Origin: an uncultured Prevotella sp. | Lineage (GTDB): Bacteria > Bacteroidota > Bacteroidia > Bacteroidales > Bacteroidaceae | DNA: 64,000 bases | Reading direction: 5' to 3' | Assembly (NCBI GenBank): GCA_937907705.1 | Contig: CALCVP010000031.1 | Coordinates: forward strand, 255,566 to 319,565 | In this document: positions 27,510 through 36,313 of the stretch, piece by piece | How positions within the stretch are numbered: the first letter of the stretch is position 1 | How the letters are laid out: every line of letters starts with the position of its first letter | Notes under the pieces: generated by a model | The model's database searches: none | Told to the model about the DNA's origin: nothing | The model's input: the letters and a program-made list of their open reading frames with translations, nothing else | Program-made: the position numbers and the translations under genes

Positions 27510-29267
27510 CTACTTGCCTGTCTGGTCCAGATTGACATCGGAAGCTACCACGCGCCACTGCAATACATTGATGCGGGCAGCCAAATAAGTCTGTTCGTTA
27601 GAAGGTACGGTTGGGTCTATCACCTTGCTCGGGTCATAGACAGGAGTGCCGAATCCCTTGATGTTTTGCAGGTTAATCTTGTACACATGGTTGCGTACAA
27701 TGCCGTAGTAGCCCACCTTCTGAGGGTCGGTGCCCAGGTGGCGGATAGGAGTGTAGTAGTAAGCCATGCCGTCTTTGCGTATCTCGGCAGCGGTAGCGGC
27801 CAACTTCAGGTTAACGTCAGCGGCAGAGATAGACTGCCAATCGTGGTTGTCACCAGTGCCTTTGTCTACATAGAGGTCTTGGCGGGCAGCGTCCTTCAGG
27901 GTTGCTATCACGTTGTAGTCCTTGAACCCGTTGTATGACTGGCTGCCTTCCAGCTTGGTGGTAGTAAATGTTATGTCATTGTCAGACAGGGTTTCGTAGG
28001 TCTCGCCTTTCTTTACATAGATGTTGCTGTTCTCTTTTGCTATAATCTTGGCAACCGATCCCTCGCCCAAGTACTCGATTCCTTTGTACTCACAGATTTC
28101 TGCCGGACGCCATTCTTGGGTGGATTTGTCTTTATACACCAGCTTGGTGGCCAAGATGAATTTGGTCAACGTGTTGTCATTGATATTGGCAAAGTCTGAT
28201 ACTTTGGTAGGTGTGTTGGGCAGGGTATATACAGCTTGCCCGAAAGAAGAGCTGATGGCAGTGTAGTTGTGGTTGACAGGTTGGTTGCCGCCAGTGAGAA
28301 ACGGCACAGACTGGCTCCAGAAACTGCGGTGATAGTCGGCAGTAGTCCAAGGGTTGATGCCTAAGTCGGCAGAGTTCCATGCGGTGGAAACCTGCTTCTC
28401 AAGCTCAGCTTCACCGTCTTCGTCGGCTACGCTCCAGCCTTCCACCACGGCGTAGACAGGCTCTACGGAGTTGATGACACCCACTTGGATACCAAACTTG
28501 TCTTTGTCCCAGTTGGTGCCGTTGCCCTTTTGCCATGCTGCATCAGCCTCACCGTCTTTCTTGTATTCGGTGTCTACATTGGCAGTAACCTTAGCCACTA
28601 CACGCTCCACATAGATGTCGAGAGGGTCCTTTTGGGCGGCCTCGGCGGTAGTGGTAACATGTCCGGATACCTGTGCTGCACACACTGCTTCATTGGCATT
28701 GACATAGACCGAGTTGCTCATGACGAAGTTGCTCAGGCTTCCATTGTCGTTGGCAACAAACTTCGTGTCGGTAATTTTTGTCTTTACCTCTTCCAGTTCG
28801 TGCTGACCGTCACCTAAAGCAGTCATCGTTTGAGGGTTGACTACGGCGATGACAGACGAAGGTGCAGCCGAAGTCTGTCCGTTGATCAGCAGTACGGTCT
28901 TTGAAATTTGCTCAATGGTGTGGTCTGCATCGCCCGTACCGGTGTTGTAGTCATTGGCAGGCTCCAGCCAGTTGACATGCTCTCCGCTTGTGTTGGTAGA
29001 GTTGTTGAGCAGGTAAGGTGAGCCATCGGCATTGAAGAAGTAAAAACGTACCTTGCTGATTTTGCTTTCTTCCTCTGTGCCGTCTTCGTAACTACCGTTG
29101 GCGGCACGTGAGTTTGGGGTGCTGCCCACATTCTGGAGGTTGACAGCAAGGTAGCGGTCTTCACCGGGTTTGCCGCCATTGGGGTTGTTGTCCACATCAT
29201 CTGTTGATGAACAAGCACCGAGTGCCAAGGCAACCAGTGCTAAAGAGAAAAACTTGTACATACGCAT
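27510..29267 (-). CDS. Mfa1-family major fimbrillin
   Basis: 585 residues; lipoprotein signal MRMYKFFSLALVALALGAC (C19). The N-terminal domain has RYLAVNLQNV with the nearby Arg-containing segment PNSRAANG, a plausible gingipain-like cleavage site, then KISKVRFYFFNADG. The C-terminal domain has VGYYGIVRNHVYKINLQNIKGFG and INVLQWRVVASDVNL, the standard end of Mfa1-type proteins. It would polymerise into the fimbrial shaft after lipoprotein export and proteolytic removal of its first strand. It is preceded by DUF3868 and DUF3575 genes and followed by the Mfa2-like anchor, so this is the main structural gene of the operon. Confidence 0.88.
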   Translation of the reverse strand: MRMYKFFSLALVALALGACSSTDDVDNNPNGGKPGEDRYLAVNLQNVGSTPNSRAANGSYEDGTEEESKISKVRFYFFNADGSPYLLNNSTNTSGEHVNWLEPANDYNTGTGDADHTIEQISKTVLLINGQTSAAPSSVIAVVNPQTMTALGDGQHELEEVKTKITDTKFVANDNGSLSNFVMSNSVYVNANEAVCAAQVSGHVTTTAEAAQKDPLDIYVERVVAKVTANVDTEYKKDGEADAAWQKGNGTNWDKDKFGIQVGVINSVEPVYAVVEGWSVADEDGEAELEKQVSTAWNSADLGINPWTTADYHRSFWSQSVPFLTGGNQPVNHNYTAISSSFGQAVYTLPNTPTKVSDFANINDNTLTKFILATKLVYKDKSTQEWRPAEICEYKGIEYLGEGSVAKIIAKENSNIYVKKGETYETLSDNDITFTTTKLEGSQSYNGFKDYNVIATLKDAARQDLYVDKGTGDNHDWQSISAADVNLKLAATAAEIRKDGMAYYYTPIRHLGTDPQKVGYYGIVRNHVYKINLQNIKGFGTPVYDPSKVIDPTVPSNEQTYLAARINVLQWRVVASDVNLDQTGK

Positions 29268-29413
29268 AGTTCCTAAATTTTATTGATGCTAAATGTTGAT
29301 TATTTGTTTCTTGTTGTCTATAAGGCTTGTCGCCTTTGCTGTGCAAAAGGCTTGTTGCTGTCGTATGGCACGGCTTCTGCTGCATGACAGCATGTTTCCT
29401 TCAGCGGGAAGGC

Positions 29414-30832
29414 TTAGCGCAGACTGTCCAGATTGGCTTGTGCCTCTTGGCAACCTGCCTGTGCTGCTGATTTAAAGTAGCTGATGGCTTGCGCCTCGTT
29501 GTCTGTTGCCAGACAGTAGATGCCGCGTGCATTGTTGGCTTCAGGGCTGTTGCCGGCCTTGTCGAGATAAGGCTTTGCCTCGTCATAGCGTTCTTCCTGC
29601 AGCCGTGTGCAGGCAGCATTGAGGTTGGCAGTGGGGTCGTCAGGATACAGGCGCACAGCTATCTCAAACACCTCGTTGAACTCTTTGGAGCCAGGCTGGC
29701 AGGTCTGTGCCACCCGGTACATCTCGTTTTGCGAGAGCAGCTGCGGCTTTGTCTTGATGAGCTGCTTGGCTTCATCGGTGGATACGGGGCGAACAACACA
29801 GCTGATGATATAGTCTGAGTGGCGCAGGGCGGGATACCAAGTGGCCAGCATATAAGCGTAGGCCTGTGGGTAGGCTGCTTTGATGCGTGCTTCGCGCTCG
29901 TCGGGGACTATGCTGTCATTGCTTGCCAGTGCCAATAGCTGTTCTTTGTGGTCAAGATTGCTGCCGGCTATGTAGCGGCAAAGGCCGTCCCAGTCTTCCG
30001 GCGTGTAGTGAACCGTAAAGAGCTTGTCGTCCAGCTTGACCAGTTGCCGCACGTAATTCTTCAGTGTGGCGGCACGATGTTCAGCCAGATAGGCATTGTG
30101 CGTGTAAGGCGATTCGGGCGAAGCATAGCCGTGAATGTCTATATTGGTAATGGTCATATAGCGGTCTGCCTTTACTATATTGATGGTATCGACAATCTTT
30201 GCCAGCTCTCGTGGGTTCTGACGGTAGCCGGGGTGCAGCTCAGTACGGTTGACAGGAAAGTCTATGTATGCCCTTCCTTTCAGCTCATACGTCTTCTGCG
30301 CTGCGGCTTGCGGCTGTATGTAAGCCACCTGTGGCTGTCTGAACCGCTTGATGACGGTGGCTTGCTGGTCTTCGGTGTTGCCGCATCCGCAGAGGTCTTC
30401 GCGCACCGTGAAGTCTGCATTGCGCATCCATGGCTGATAGGTGGTGGTCATGTTGTAGGTGAGATGCTGGCTGCCGCCCTTTTCCCTTTCCATCACTGTG
30501 GCATGCGGATAGCGCTTGTAGTCGCGGCGGTTGTACATAATCTGCTGGCGCTTGCTGTTGATAACCACAGGTTGCAGCGTGATGCTGTCGTGCTTGCCCA
30601 CCAGCATGGGGGTGAGCACAATGCGCTGCTGTGCCGACAGCCGCAGCGAGTCTATCAGCCACTGCATGGATATGGCAAGTTGTCCATCTGCCTTTTGGAC
30701 ACTCACTTGCTGTATCAGAATGCCCCGTTGAGCAATGCGCAGTGGGCGACGGGTGGTTGCTGATGCTTGCAAAGCGGCTTGCAGCAAAAGCATAAACAGT
30801 AAAACAAAAGTGTATTTTTTCATTGTTGACAA
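29414..30832 (-). CDS. DUF3868 / OmpA-like / TPR periplasmic protein
   Basis: 472 residues with a signal peptide. The N-terminal part (about 30-180) resembles DUF3868 (IAQRGILIQQVSVQKADGQLAISMQWLIDSL). The middle, AYIDFPVNRTELHPGYRQNPREL to ITNIDIHGYASPESP, is OmpA-like and could bind peptidoglycan. The C-terminus has TPR-type repeats (NAACTRLQEERYDEAKPYLDKA; NARGIYCLATDNEAQAISYF). In Bacteroidales this protein type is regularly encoded beside DUF3575 and fimbrillin genes and probably holds the fimbrial base to the cell wall. A second in-frame ATG at 30823 is an equally good start. Family call from memory of the architecture. Confidence 0.78.
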   Translation of the reverse strand: MSTMKKYTFVLLFMLLLQAALQASATTRRPLRIAQRGILIQQVSVQKADGQLAISMQWLIDSLRLSAQQRIVLTPMLVGKHDSITLQPVVINSKRQQIMYNRRDYKRYPHATVMEREKGGSQHLTYNMTTTYQPWMRNADFTVREDLCGCGNTEDQQATVIKRFRQPQVAYIQPQAAAQKTYELKGRAYIDFPVNRTELHPGYRQNPRELAKIVDTINIVKADRYMTITNIDIHGYASPESPYTHNAYLAEHRAATLKNYVRQLVKLDDKLFTVHYTPEDWDGLCRYIAGSNLDHKEQLLALASNDSIVPDEREARIKAAYPQAYAYMLATWYPALRHSDYIISCVVRPVSTDEAKQLIKTKPQLLSQNEMYRVAQTCQPGSKEFNEVFEIAVRLYPDDPTANLNAACTRLQEERYDEAKPYLDKAGNSPEANNARGIYCLATDNEAQAISYFKSAAQAGCQEAQANLDSLR

Positions 30833-30894
30833 TCAGTATCTATTGTATATAAAAGGGATGCAACAGCTTCTGCACCGTAAAGGCACGGCTCTTG

Positions 30895-31464
30895 CTAAAA
30901 CATGTACATCAGGCTGACGGCAGCCTTGGTAGGTCCGATGTAGTGGGTGTGGCCCGATTTGATTTTGTCGCCGCACTCGCCGCACTTGAACTTGTCGTAA
31001 CTGATATAGTCGTAGCCCACACCGAGTGATGCTTCAGCGTTCCAATGGCGCGACAAGGGCCACTGATAACCTGCCGAGATACCGCCTCCTGCATACCACC
31101 CTTCATAGCGGCGGTCTTTGAAATCGCTGACAATGTGGAAGGGCAGACTGATGCCCCCGGCATTGAACTGACCTCCCATGAGATGGCCACCCACGAACCA
31201 TCCGTTGAAAGTCTGGCAGAACCAATGGCGCCATTCGGGTTGAAGTGTCCAGTGGCGAAGGCTCTTGCCATCGGAAAATTTCCATGGGTTGAGACCGTAA
31301 AAAAGCTGTATGGTGTGTCTGGGGGATACCTGCATTTCCACGCCAAGGTTAGGAGTGGCAGTGGTCCAGTAGAGCAAATTGCTCTTTAAAGCAATGTTTT
31401 GCGCTTTGACCGCCACGGCAAGCAGTACAACTGCAACCATCGTCAAAAATCTTAAAATTCTCAT
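30895..31464 (-). CDS. DUF3575 outer-membrane barrel-like protein
   Basis: 189 residues from the ATG at 31464, which gives a signal peptide (MRILRFLTMVAVVLLAVAVKAQ). A longer frame to 31554 would run into the promoter element at 31552-31559 and is rejected. The motif IALKSNLLYWTTATPNLGVEMQ and later alternating strands ending SLMYMF are typical of DUF3575, a small outer-membrane barrel family found at the head of Bacteroidales fimbrial operons. A CGECGD motif sits in a loop. First gene of the operon; likely helps assemble or anchor the fimbria. Confidence 0.82.
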   Translation of the reverse strand: MRILRFLTMVAVVLLAVAVKAQNIALKSNLLYWTTATPNLGVEMQVSPRHTIQLFYGLNPWKFSDGKSLRHWTLQPEWRHWFCQTFNGWFVGGHLMGGQFNAGGISLPFHIVSDFKDRRYEGWYAGGGISAGYQWPLSRHWNAEASLGVGYDYISYDKFKCGECGDKIKSGHTHYIGPTKAAVSLMYMF

Positions 31465-31551
31465 ATCTATACTGAAAAATAAAGCTAAGGCACCAGTAGT
31501 GTGCACGAATACAATCTTAACAATCTTTTTATACCTTTTAAAAAACGGTGG

Positions 31552-31559
31552 CAAAGATA
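31552..31559 (-). promoter_or_regulatory. -7 element of the fimbrial operon
   Basis: Reverse strand reads TATCTTTG, a full match to TAnnTTTG, about 90 bp before the DUF3575 start. It decides against the longer reading of that gene. Confidence 0.6.
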
Positions 31560-31740
31560 GAGGTTTTAAACTAAAGTTTATAGTAAAATCGTGTCAGGTA
31601 TTTACTGAATAGGCATATTGTTACAGGCGGTAGAAGGACAAGTATATGGCAATAAGGGTAAATTTATGTGCGTAAATTTACAAAGCGCATTGTAAATGCT
31701 TGGTTATAAGCAATATGAAAAATCTATACTGATAGACTGA

Positions 31741-31800
31741 TTTGTGCTTTTCAGTGTTGCAAGAGCACTGCTGTTGCAAGCCGATTGCAGCGCTTTTGGG
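31741..31800. repeat. Mosaic repeat cluster D
   Basis: Contains GCACTGCTGTTGCAAG and the word TTGCAAGCCGAT (31774-31785), which recurs exactly at 63952-63963. Less palindromic than the other copies. Confidence 0.6.
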
Positions 31801-31924
31801 AAAAGTTGGTACAACACAACTGATGCCCGTCAATGCGCAGTATGAAAAGCTGCATTGGCGGGCATTCTGACAACCATGCATCTGCCCAAAGCAGGGCATG
31901 GCCTTGCAGGGCAGCCCCCTTCTG

Positions 31925-33199
31925 CTATGATGCAGCGTGCTGCATGCGGTAGACAGTAGGCGTAACGCCCACTTCACGTTTAAACACTTTTGTCATGGCA
32001 GAGGCATCGGTAAAGCCTGCTTTCAGTGCCAGTTCGGACATGGTGATGTCTTGGTCGGTTTCCAAAATATGGCACACCTCGTGTATGCGCAGCCTGTTGA
32101 TCCAACTGTTGAAGTTGATGTGGTACACATTGTTGATGTAATGCGACAGCAAGCGGGCATGCACGCCAATGTCGTTGGCCACGCTGTTGAGCGTGATGCC
32201 TTCGTGCATGTAGAGCTTTTGTGGCAGACTGCTCCACTCTTCTATCTTTACGGCAATGTCGCTTGGGTTGGGGGTGGTGTCCACTATGGCACTGCCGTTG
32301 TCCATGGCAACACCGGGTTTGGCGGCTGGAGCAGTGCCGCTGGCAGAAGAAGCCTTTTCTGCGGCATGCCGGATATAAGGCGAAGCTGCCTCTGCCTGTT
32401 CCTTGTCAGCAATGTTTTCATTGTCAAGAAAAGCTATGCCGACCGAAATCTGCGTACACAGCGTTTGCAGGTTGGACACGATGATTACTAAAATTATAAA
32501 CAGTATGGTGCTCGACCATGTGAGCACTACACACGTGCCCGTGTCTGACACGAAAAAGTAGTTGTAGGTGGCGAGCACAAAATAGATGATGAAGAAATAG
32601 ACAATAAGGTTGATGTGCAGCCCCTTTGTGACCTGACGGTTGGCAAAATAGCTTTCCAGCTTGTGGCGGAACACTTGTGTCTCGTGCCACATGCCGCAGG
32701 ATACGATGACAACGCTGGTGCTGATAACGGCATAAAGCACTGTCGTGAGCCATTGGGCAATGGGCGTTTGCAGGAAAAGCAGATATGATTGGGCGGCAAA
32801 CGTGTAGCCCGAAAACAGCATGCAGCCTACATAAACCAGACAGATAAACAGAATGATGCCCAAAAAGAAGAAGCACCTGGCGTCTCTAATCCACTGTGAA
32901 TGCAGCAGCGAGAGGATGGACATGCGTGTCAGGTAAAACTGGATGTAAAACAATACGGGCGTGTAAAACTGGCAAAGCAGAAAGTGGTCGTGGCCTTTCA
33001 GCAGCATAACGACAGTGGCAGCATCAATCAATACATTGATAAGCGCACTGAAAGCCAGCATCTTGCGTGCATGTTTGTAAACAGGTATCTGTACATTTGA
33101 CACCACTCTGATAGACAACAGACAGACTGCTATGGCCAAGCAGATGCTTCCGCAGCTTATATAAGTGGCAAAATCCCAAATCATTATCCCTTGTATCAT
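31925..33199 (-). CDS. Membrane-embedded AraC-family transcription regulator
   Basis: 424 residues from the ATG at 33199; an upstream ATG (33250) adds 17 residues. The first half has about seven hydrophobic segments (TYISCGSICLAIAVCLLSI; FFLGIILFICLVYVGCMLF; HINLIVYFFIIYFVLATYNYFF; ILFIILVIIV). A Ser/Ala-rich linker follows, and the C-terminus is an AraC double helix-turn-helix (VANDIGVHARLLSHYINNVY, MSELALKAGFTDASAMTKVFKREVGVTPTVYR). AraC proteins with membrane N-termini are known in Bacteroidales, where they presumably sense envelope signals. It is encoded just upstream of and parallel to the fimbrial operon, so control of that operon is a reasonable inference. No ligand can be proposed. 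Confidence 0.85.
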   Translation of the reverse strand: MIQGIMIWDFATYISCGSICLAIAVCLLSIRVVSNVQIPVYKHARKMLAFSALINVLIDAATVVMLLKGHDHFLLCQFYTPVLFYIQFYLTRMSILSLLHSQWIRDARCFFFLGIILFICLVYVGCMLFSGYTFAAQSYLLFLQTPIAQWLTTVLYAVISTSVVIVSCGMWHETQVFRHKLESYFANRQVTKGLHINLIVYFFIIYFVLATYNYFFVSDTGTCVVLTWSSTILFIILVIIVSNLQTLCTQISVGIAFLDNENIADKEQAEAASPYIRHAAEKASSASGTAPAAKPGVAMDNGSAIVDTTPNPSDIAVKIEEWSSLPQKLYMHEGITLNSVANDIGVHARLLSHYINNVYHINFNSWINRLRIHEVCHILETDQDITMSELALKAGFTDASAMTKVFKREVGVTPTVYRMQHAAS

Positions 33200-33583
33200 C
33201 TTTCGTCTTTCGTATTGTATAGTAATGAACAGTATATTAATGAAGGGCAAAATTACTGCTTTTATGGAAGAAATACAATATTTATAGACCTATAAATGGT
33301 GTCTGCCGATAGTTGACAGAGCGTTAAAAAATCAAAAGTAAGCATGAAAACCTACTTGCGGTGAATGCAGAACCTCTGCTTGGCATGCTTCAGTGCATCT
33401 TGTATCCATACTTGTTGCCCGGCAGTTGTCTGCCGGTACGGGTAGCCGTGCATGATGCCTGTAATCATAAAAAAGGCAAAGCATGCTTGCTTATCTATCA
33501 TGTTTTTACTACTTTTGCCGTAAAATAGGCTGCTGACGGCATCTGGCCATGAGGCAGCAGGACAAATAACGGAAGGTAACATT
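33200..33583. other. Intergenic region between divergent genes
   Basis: 384 bp between the leftward AraC-type gene and the rightward glycosyltransferase pair. The only signal seen is the rightward promoter at 33486-33517. The rest is without a recognisable feature. Confidence 0.55.
33486..33517 (+). promoter_or_regulatory. Promoter of the glycosyltransferase pair
   Basis: CTTG-N20-TACTTTTG: good -7 element at 33510-33517 and near-consensus -33. About 65 bp before the start codon. Confidence 0.55.
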
Positions 33584-34861
33584 ATGCGTGTATTGATTAT
33601 TAACACAAGCGAAAAGAGCGGCGGAGCAGCGGTAGCTGCCAAGCGCTTGGTAGACGCACTGAACAATAACGGCGTGAAAGCCAAGATGTTGACGCGCGAC
33701 AAACAGACAGACGACATTACAGTGGTGGGACTGAAGCAGGGCTTCCGGCAGCAGTGGCACTTCCTTTGGGAGCGCTGGTACATCTTTTGTCATCTGCACT
33801 TCCAGCGCAAACACCTCTTTGATGTAGACATAGCCAACTCCGGCTATGATGTTACCGCACTGCGCGAGTTTAAAGAGGCCGACGTGATACATCTGCACTG
33901 GATCAACCAAGGCATGCTTTCTCTCTCCGGCATACGCAAGATATTGCAGAGCGGAAAGCCTGTGGTGTGGACCATGCACGACATGTGGCCCGCCACGGCC
34001 ATCTGCCATCTGACCTTTGATTGCCGCAAGTACCGCAACGGTTGCCGTCAATGCCGCTATATGCCGACAGGCATTCATCTCGCGGATTTGGCACGACGCA
34101 CCTGGCAGCGCAAGCAAAACCTGCTCAAGGGACACTCCATCTCGTTTGTGGCTTGCAGCCGCTGGCTGGCTGGCGAGGCCAAGCAGAGCATGCTGCTCAG
34201 CGGACAGCAGATTACGGCTATACCCAACCCGATAGACACGCGCTTCTTTGCACCTGCCCACAACAAGGCTGATGCACGCCTGAGAGCACAGTTGCCGGCA
34301 GACAAACGCATCATTCTGTTTATTGCACAGCGTGCCACCAACCCTTATAAAGGAATGGACTACCTCATAGATGCATGTCAACAGCTGGCAGAGCAGCATC
34401 CTGCCATGTGCCGGGAAACCTGTGTGGCGATACTGGGAGGCCATGCCGAAGACTTTGAAGGCCGCCTTCCTTTCCAGGCAATACCCTTGGGCTATGTCAA
34501 CGATGAGCGCAGGATGGTAGACATTTACAACTCTGCAGATGCCTTTGTGCTGCCCTCTCTGTCGGAAAATCTGCCCAACACCATCATGGAGGCCATGGCT
34601 TGTGGCGTGCCGTGTGTAGGCTTCAATGTGGGCGGAATACCCGAAATGATAGACCATCAGCGCAATGGTTATGTGGCAAAATACAGAGATGCCGCCGACC
34701 TTGCCACGGGAATGTATTGGGTGCTCTATGAGGCAGACCACCAAAAGTTAGCTGCCGATGCCGTAAGAAAGGTGTCTCTCAACTATTCTCAGCAGGCAGT
34801 GTCGCTCAAGTACATAGAAGTGTACAACCATGCGCTTGCTTTTAGACATTATAAAATATGA
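33584..34861 (+). CDS. GT4 family glycosyltransferase
   Basis: 425 residues with the two-Rossmann GT-B plan. N-terminal domain: MRVLIINTSEKSGGAAVAAKRL, VIHLHWINQGMLSL, VVWTMHDMWPATAICHL, then a Cys-rich insert CRKYRNGCRQC. C-terminal domain: IPNPIDTRFF, RIILFIAQRATNPYKGMDYLIDA and the donor-binding segment ADAFVLPSLSENLPNTIMEAMACG-VPCVGF. The latter holds the EX7E motif of retaining GT4 enzymes. It would transfer a sugar from an activated donor during polysaccharide or LPS synthesis. Its stop overlaps the next start (ATGA), so the two glycosyltransferases are translationally coupled. The donor sugar is unknown. Confidence 0.9.
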   Translation: MRVLIINTSEKSGGAAVAAKRLVDALNNNGVKAKMLTRDKQTDDITVVGLKQGFRQQWHFLWERWYIFCHLHFQRKHLFDVDIANSGYDVTALREFKEADVIHLHWINQGMLSLSGIRKILQSGKPVVWTMHDMWPATAICHLTFDCRKYRNGCRQCRYMPTGIHLADLARRTWQRKQNLLKGHSISFVACSRWLAGEAKQSMLLSGQQITAIPNPIDTRFFAPAHNKADARLRAQLPADKRIILFIAQRATNPYKGMDYLIDACQQLAEQHPAMCRETCVAILGGHAEDFEGRLPFQAIPLGYVNDERRMVDIYNSADAFVLPSLSENLPNTIMEAMACGVPCVGFNVGGIPEMIDHQRNGYVAKYRDAADLATGMYWVLYEADHQKLAADAVRKVSLNYSQQAVSLKYIEVYNHALAFRHYKI

Positions 34862-35652
34862 TAAAGTTTACCGTAGTAACCATTACTTTCAATGCCGGTA
34901 GGGTGCTGCAACGCACCGTCAACAGTGTGCTTCAGCAGGATTATCCCTGCATAGAGCATCTTATTATTGACGGAGCGTCTAAAGACAACACCGTGGCATT
35001 GGCACAAGACTACCGCGAACGCAGCCTGAAAGAGGCACCGTCGCACGTTGTAACCATTGTGTCGGAACCCGACAAGGGGCTGTATGATGCCATGAACAAG
35101 GGCTTGCGCTTGGCCACAGGGCACTATATTGTCTATATGAATGCCGGCGACTGCTACCCGCAACCTACCACTCTGGGCGAGATAGCAGCCAAAGCACACC
35201 TCAATGAGTTGGAAGCCGAAGGGCAGCCGCTGCCAGCGGTGGTCTATGGCGATACCGATTGGATGGACAATGAGGGCAACTACCTGCGTGGCAGACGCCT
35301 TCAGGCTCCGCCACAGCTCACCTGGCGCTCGTTCAGACACGGCATGTTAGTGTGCCATCAGGCCTTTTACGCCCGTACAGACATAGCCAGACAGTGCCCT
35401 TATGACCTGCATTACCGCTTCTCTGCCGATGTAGACTGGTGCATACGGGTGATGAAGAAGGGGCAGCAAGCAGGCTTGCCGCTGGTCAATGTACACCAGG
35501 TGGTGGCAAACTATCAGCGTGAAGGGCAATCGACAGAGCACCACAGGGCATCGCTGATAGAGCGTTTCCACATCATGTGCCATCACTATGGCTTGCCAAG
35601 CACACTGTTCATGCATGCATGGTTTGTAGTAAGGGCTGTGATTAAACGTTGA
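34858..35652 (+). CDS. GT2 family glycosyltransferase
   Basis: 264 residues with the GT-A fold of family 2: TVVTITFNAGRVLQRTVNSV, IIDGASKDNT, SEPDKGLYDAMNKGL, and the DxD-type region YMNAGDC. Later motifs are HQAFYARTDIA and YRFSADVDWCIRVMKKG, as in WcaA-like colanic-acid enzymes. Inverting transfer of a sugar to a lipid-linked or polysaccharide acceptor is expected. Overlaps the upstream GT4 gene by 4 bp. No further polysaccharide genes follow on this strand, so this is an isolated two-gene transferase unit. Acceptor unknown. Confidence 0.9.
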   Translation: MIKFTVVTITFNAGRVLQRTVNSVLQQDYPCIEHLIIDGASKDNTVALAQDYRERSLKEAPSHVVTIVSEPDKGLYDAMNKGLRLATGHYIVYMNAGDCYPQPTTLGEIAAKAHLNELEAEGQPLPAVVYGDTDWMDNEGNYLRGRRLQAPPQLTWRSFRHGMLVCHQAFYARTDIARQCPYDLHYRFSADVDWCIRVMKKGQQAGLPLVNVHQVVANYQREGQSTEHHRASLIERFHIMCHHYGLPSTLFMHAWFVVRAVIKR

Positions 35653-35713
35653 TAAAGGGGTGTTATTATAATTGAATGCCCCATGAAAACAAAGCTTTTT
35701 TAACTAAATAATT

Positions 35714-35744
35714 TTTGCTTTCTATGGGCAAACTCCTACTTTTG
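35714..35744 (+). promoter_or_regulatory. Consensus promoter of the Cys-heptad protein
   Basis: TTTG (35714-35717), 19-bp spacer, TACTTTTG (35737-35744): a textbook Bacteroidetes housekeeping promoter. It rules out translation starts before about 35750. Confidence 0.8.
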
Positions 35745-35783
35745 CAGCTGTTTATTAACAATGTACTAAAGAAAGGAAACATA

Positions 35784-36179
35784 ATGATGAAAAAGCTAAT
35801 GATGAGCACTTTGATGCTCTTTTCCCTTGGTTTTGGTATGCAGGCCGCTGCTGCTACTGTGCAGCATCAGCAGGATGACAAGGCCGCTGCTGTAAAGAAG
35901 TGTGCCAAATGTGCTGCAGACGGCACTGTAAAGCAGTGTTGCAAGGCTAAGGTAGCTGACGCTGTAACGGGCAGTACCGTACAAGCTGCCAAAAAGAAAT
36001 GCAAAAACTGCAAGGCTGCCAAGGCCGTAAAGGATACAAAGAAATGCGCCAAGAAGTGTGCCAAGAATGCCAAGCAGTGTGCCGACAAGGCACAAAAGTG
36101 CGCCGGCAAAGTAGCAATGTGTGCTGAAAATGCACAGAAATGCGCTAAGGCAACTGCTGATTGCTGCAAGAAGAAGTAA
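35784..36179 (+). CDS. Secreted Cys/Lys/Ala-rich heptad-repeat protein
   Basis: 131 residues from the ATG at 35784; an adjacent ATG (35787) is equivalent. The frame is open to 35715, but that start lies inside the promoter. Signal peptide MMKKLMMSTLMLFSLGFGMQAAAA. The mature chain has 17 Cys, starting with CxxC pairs (KKCAKCA, KKCKNC). From about residue 87 on there are six Cys at exactly seven-residue spacing, the last doubled (KQCADKAQKCAGKVAMCAENA). A helix with this pattern would carry Cys along one face. That recalls copper-binding four-helix Cys proteins and metallothioneins, but I cannot assign a family. Metal binding or disulfide cross-linking in the periplasm are the leading guesses. 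GGAAAC precedes the start. Confidence 0.8.
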   Translation: MMKKLMMSTLMLFSLGFGMQAAAATVQHQQDDKAAAVKKCAKCAADGTVKQCCKAKVADAVTGSTVQAAKKKCKNCKAAKAVKDTKKCAKKCAKNAKQCADKAQKCAGKVAMCAENAQKCAKATADCCKKK

Positions 36180-36210
36180 CGGTTGCGCTACGCAATACGG
36201 CAAAATGAAA

Positions 36211-36268
36211 CGCCGCTTGAAGAGCAAACTGACTGTAAAGTCAATAGCCTTCAAGCGGCGTCGTTTTT
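36211..36268. terminator. Terminator between convergent genes
   Basis: 12-bp perfect stem, 36211-36222 (CGCCGCTTGAAG) with 36249-36260, then a U-run (36263-36267) for the rightward gene. The opposite side is A-rich before the stem, so it may also end the leftward M23 peptidase transcript's neighbour region. Confidence 0.75.
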
Positions 36269-36313
36269 ATCTATCAATAATATTCGTCTGCGTTTATGAT
36301 TTCATCGCTGTGC

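Larger units (their letters stand above)
31465..31924. other. Intergenic region upstream of the fimbrial operon
   Basis: 460 bp between DUF3575 and the AraC-type regulator. It holds the operon promoter element (31552-31559), repeat cluster D (31741-31800) and a 12-bp inverted repeat, 31825-31836 with 31852-31863, with one G-T pair, probably the end of the regulator transcript. No gene is seen. Confidence 0.6.

Noticed and set aside
33509..34744. 411-codon frame on the minus strand
   Set aside because: It is antisense to the GT4 gene, which has all family motifs, a promoter and coupled neighbour; the antisense product has no recognisable pattern.
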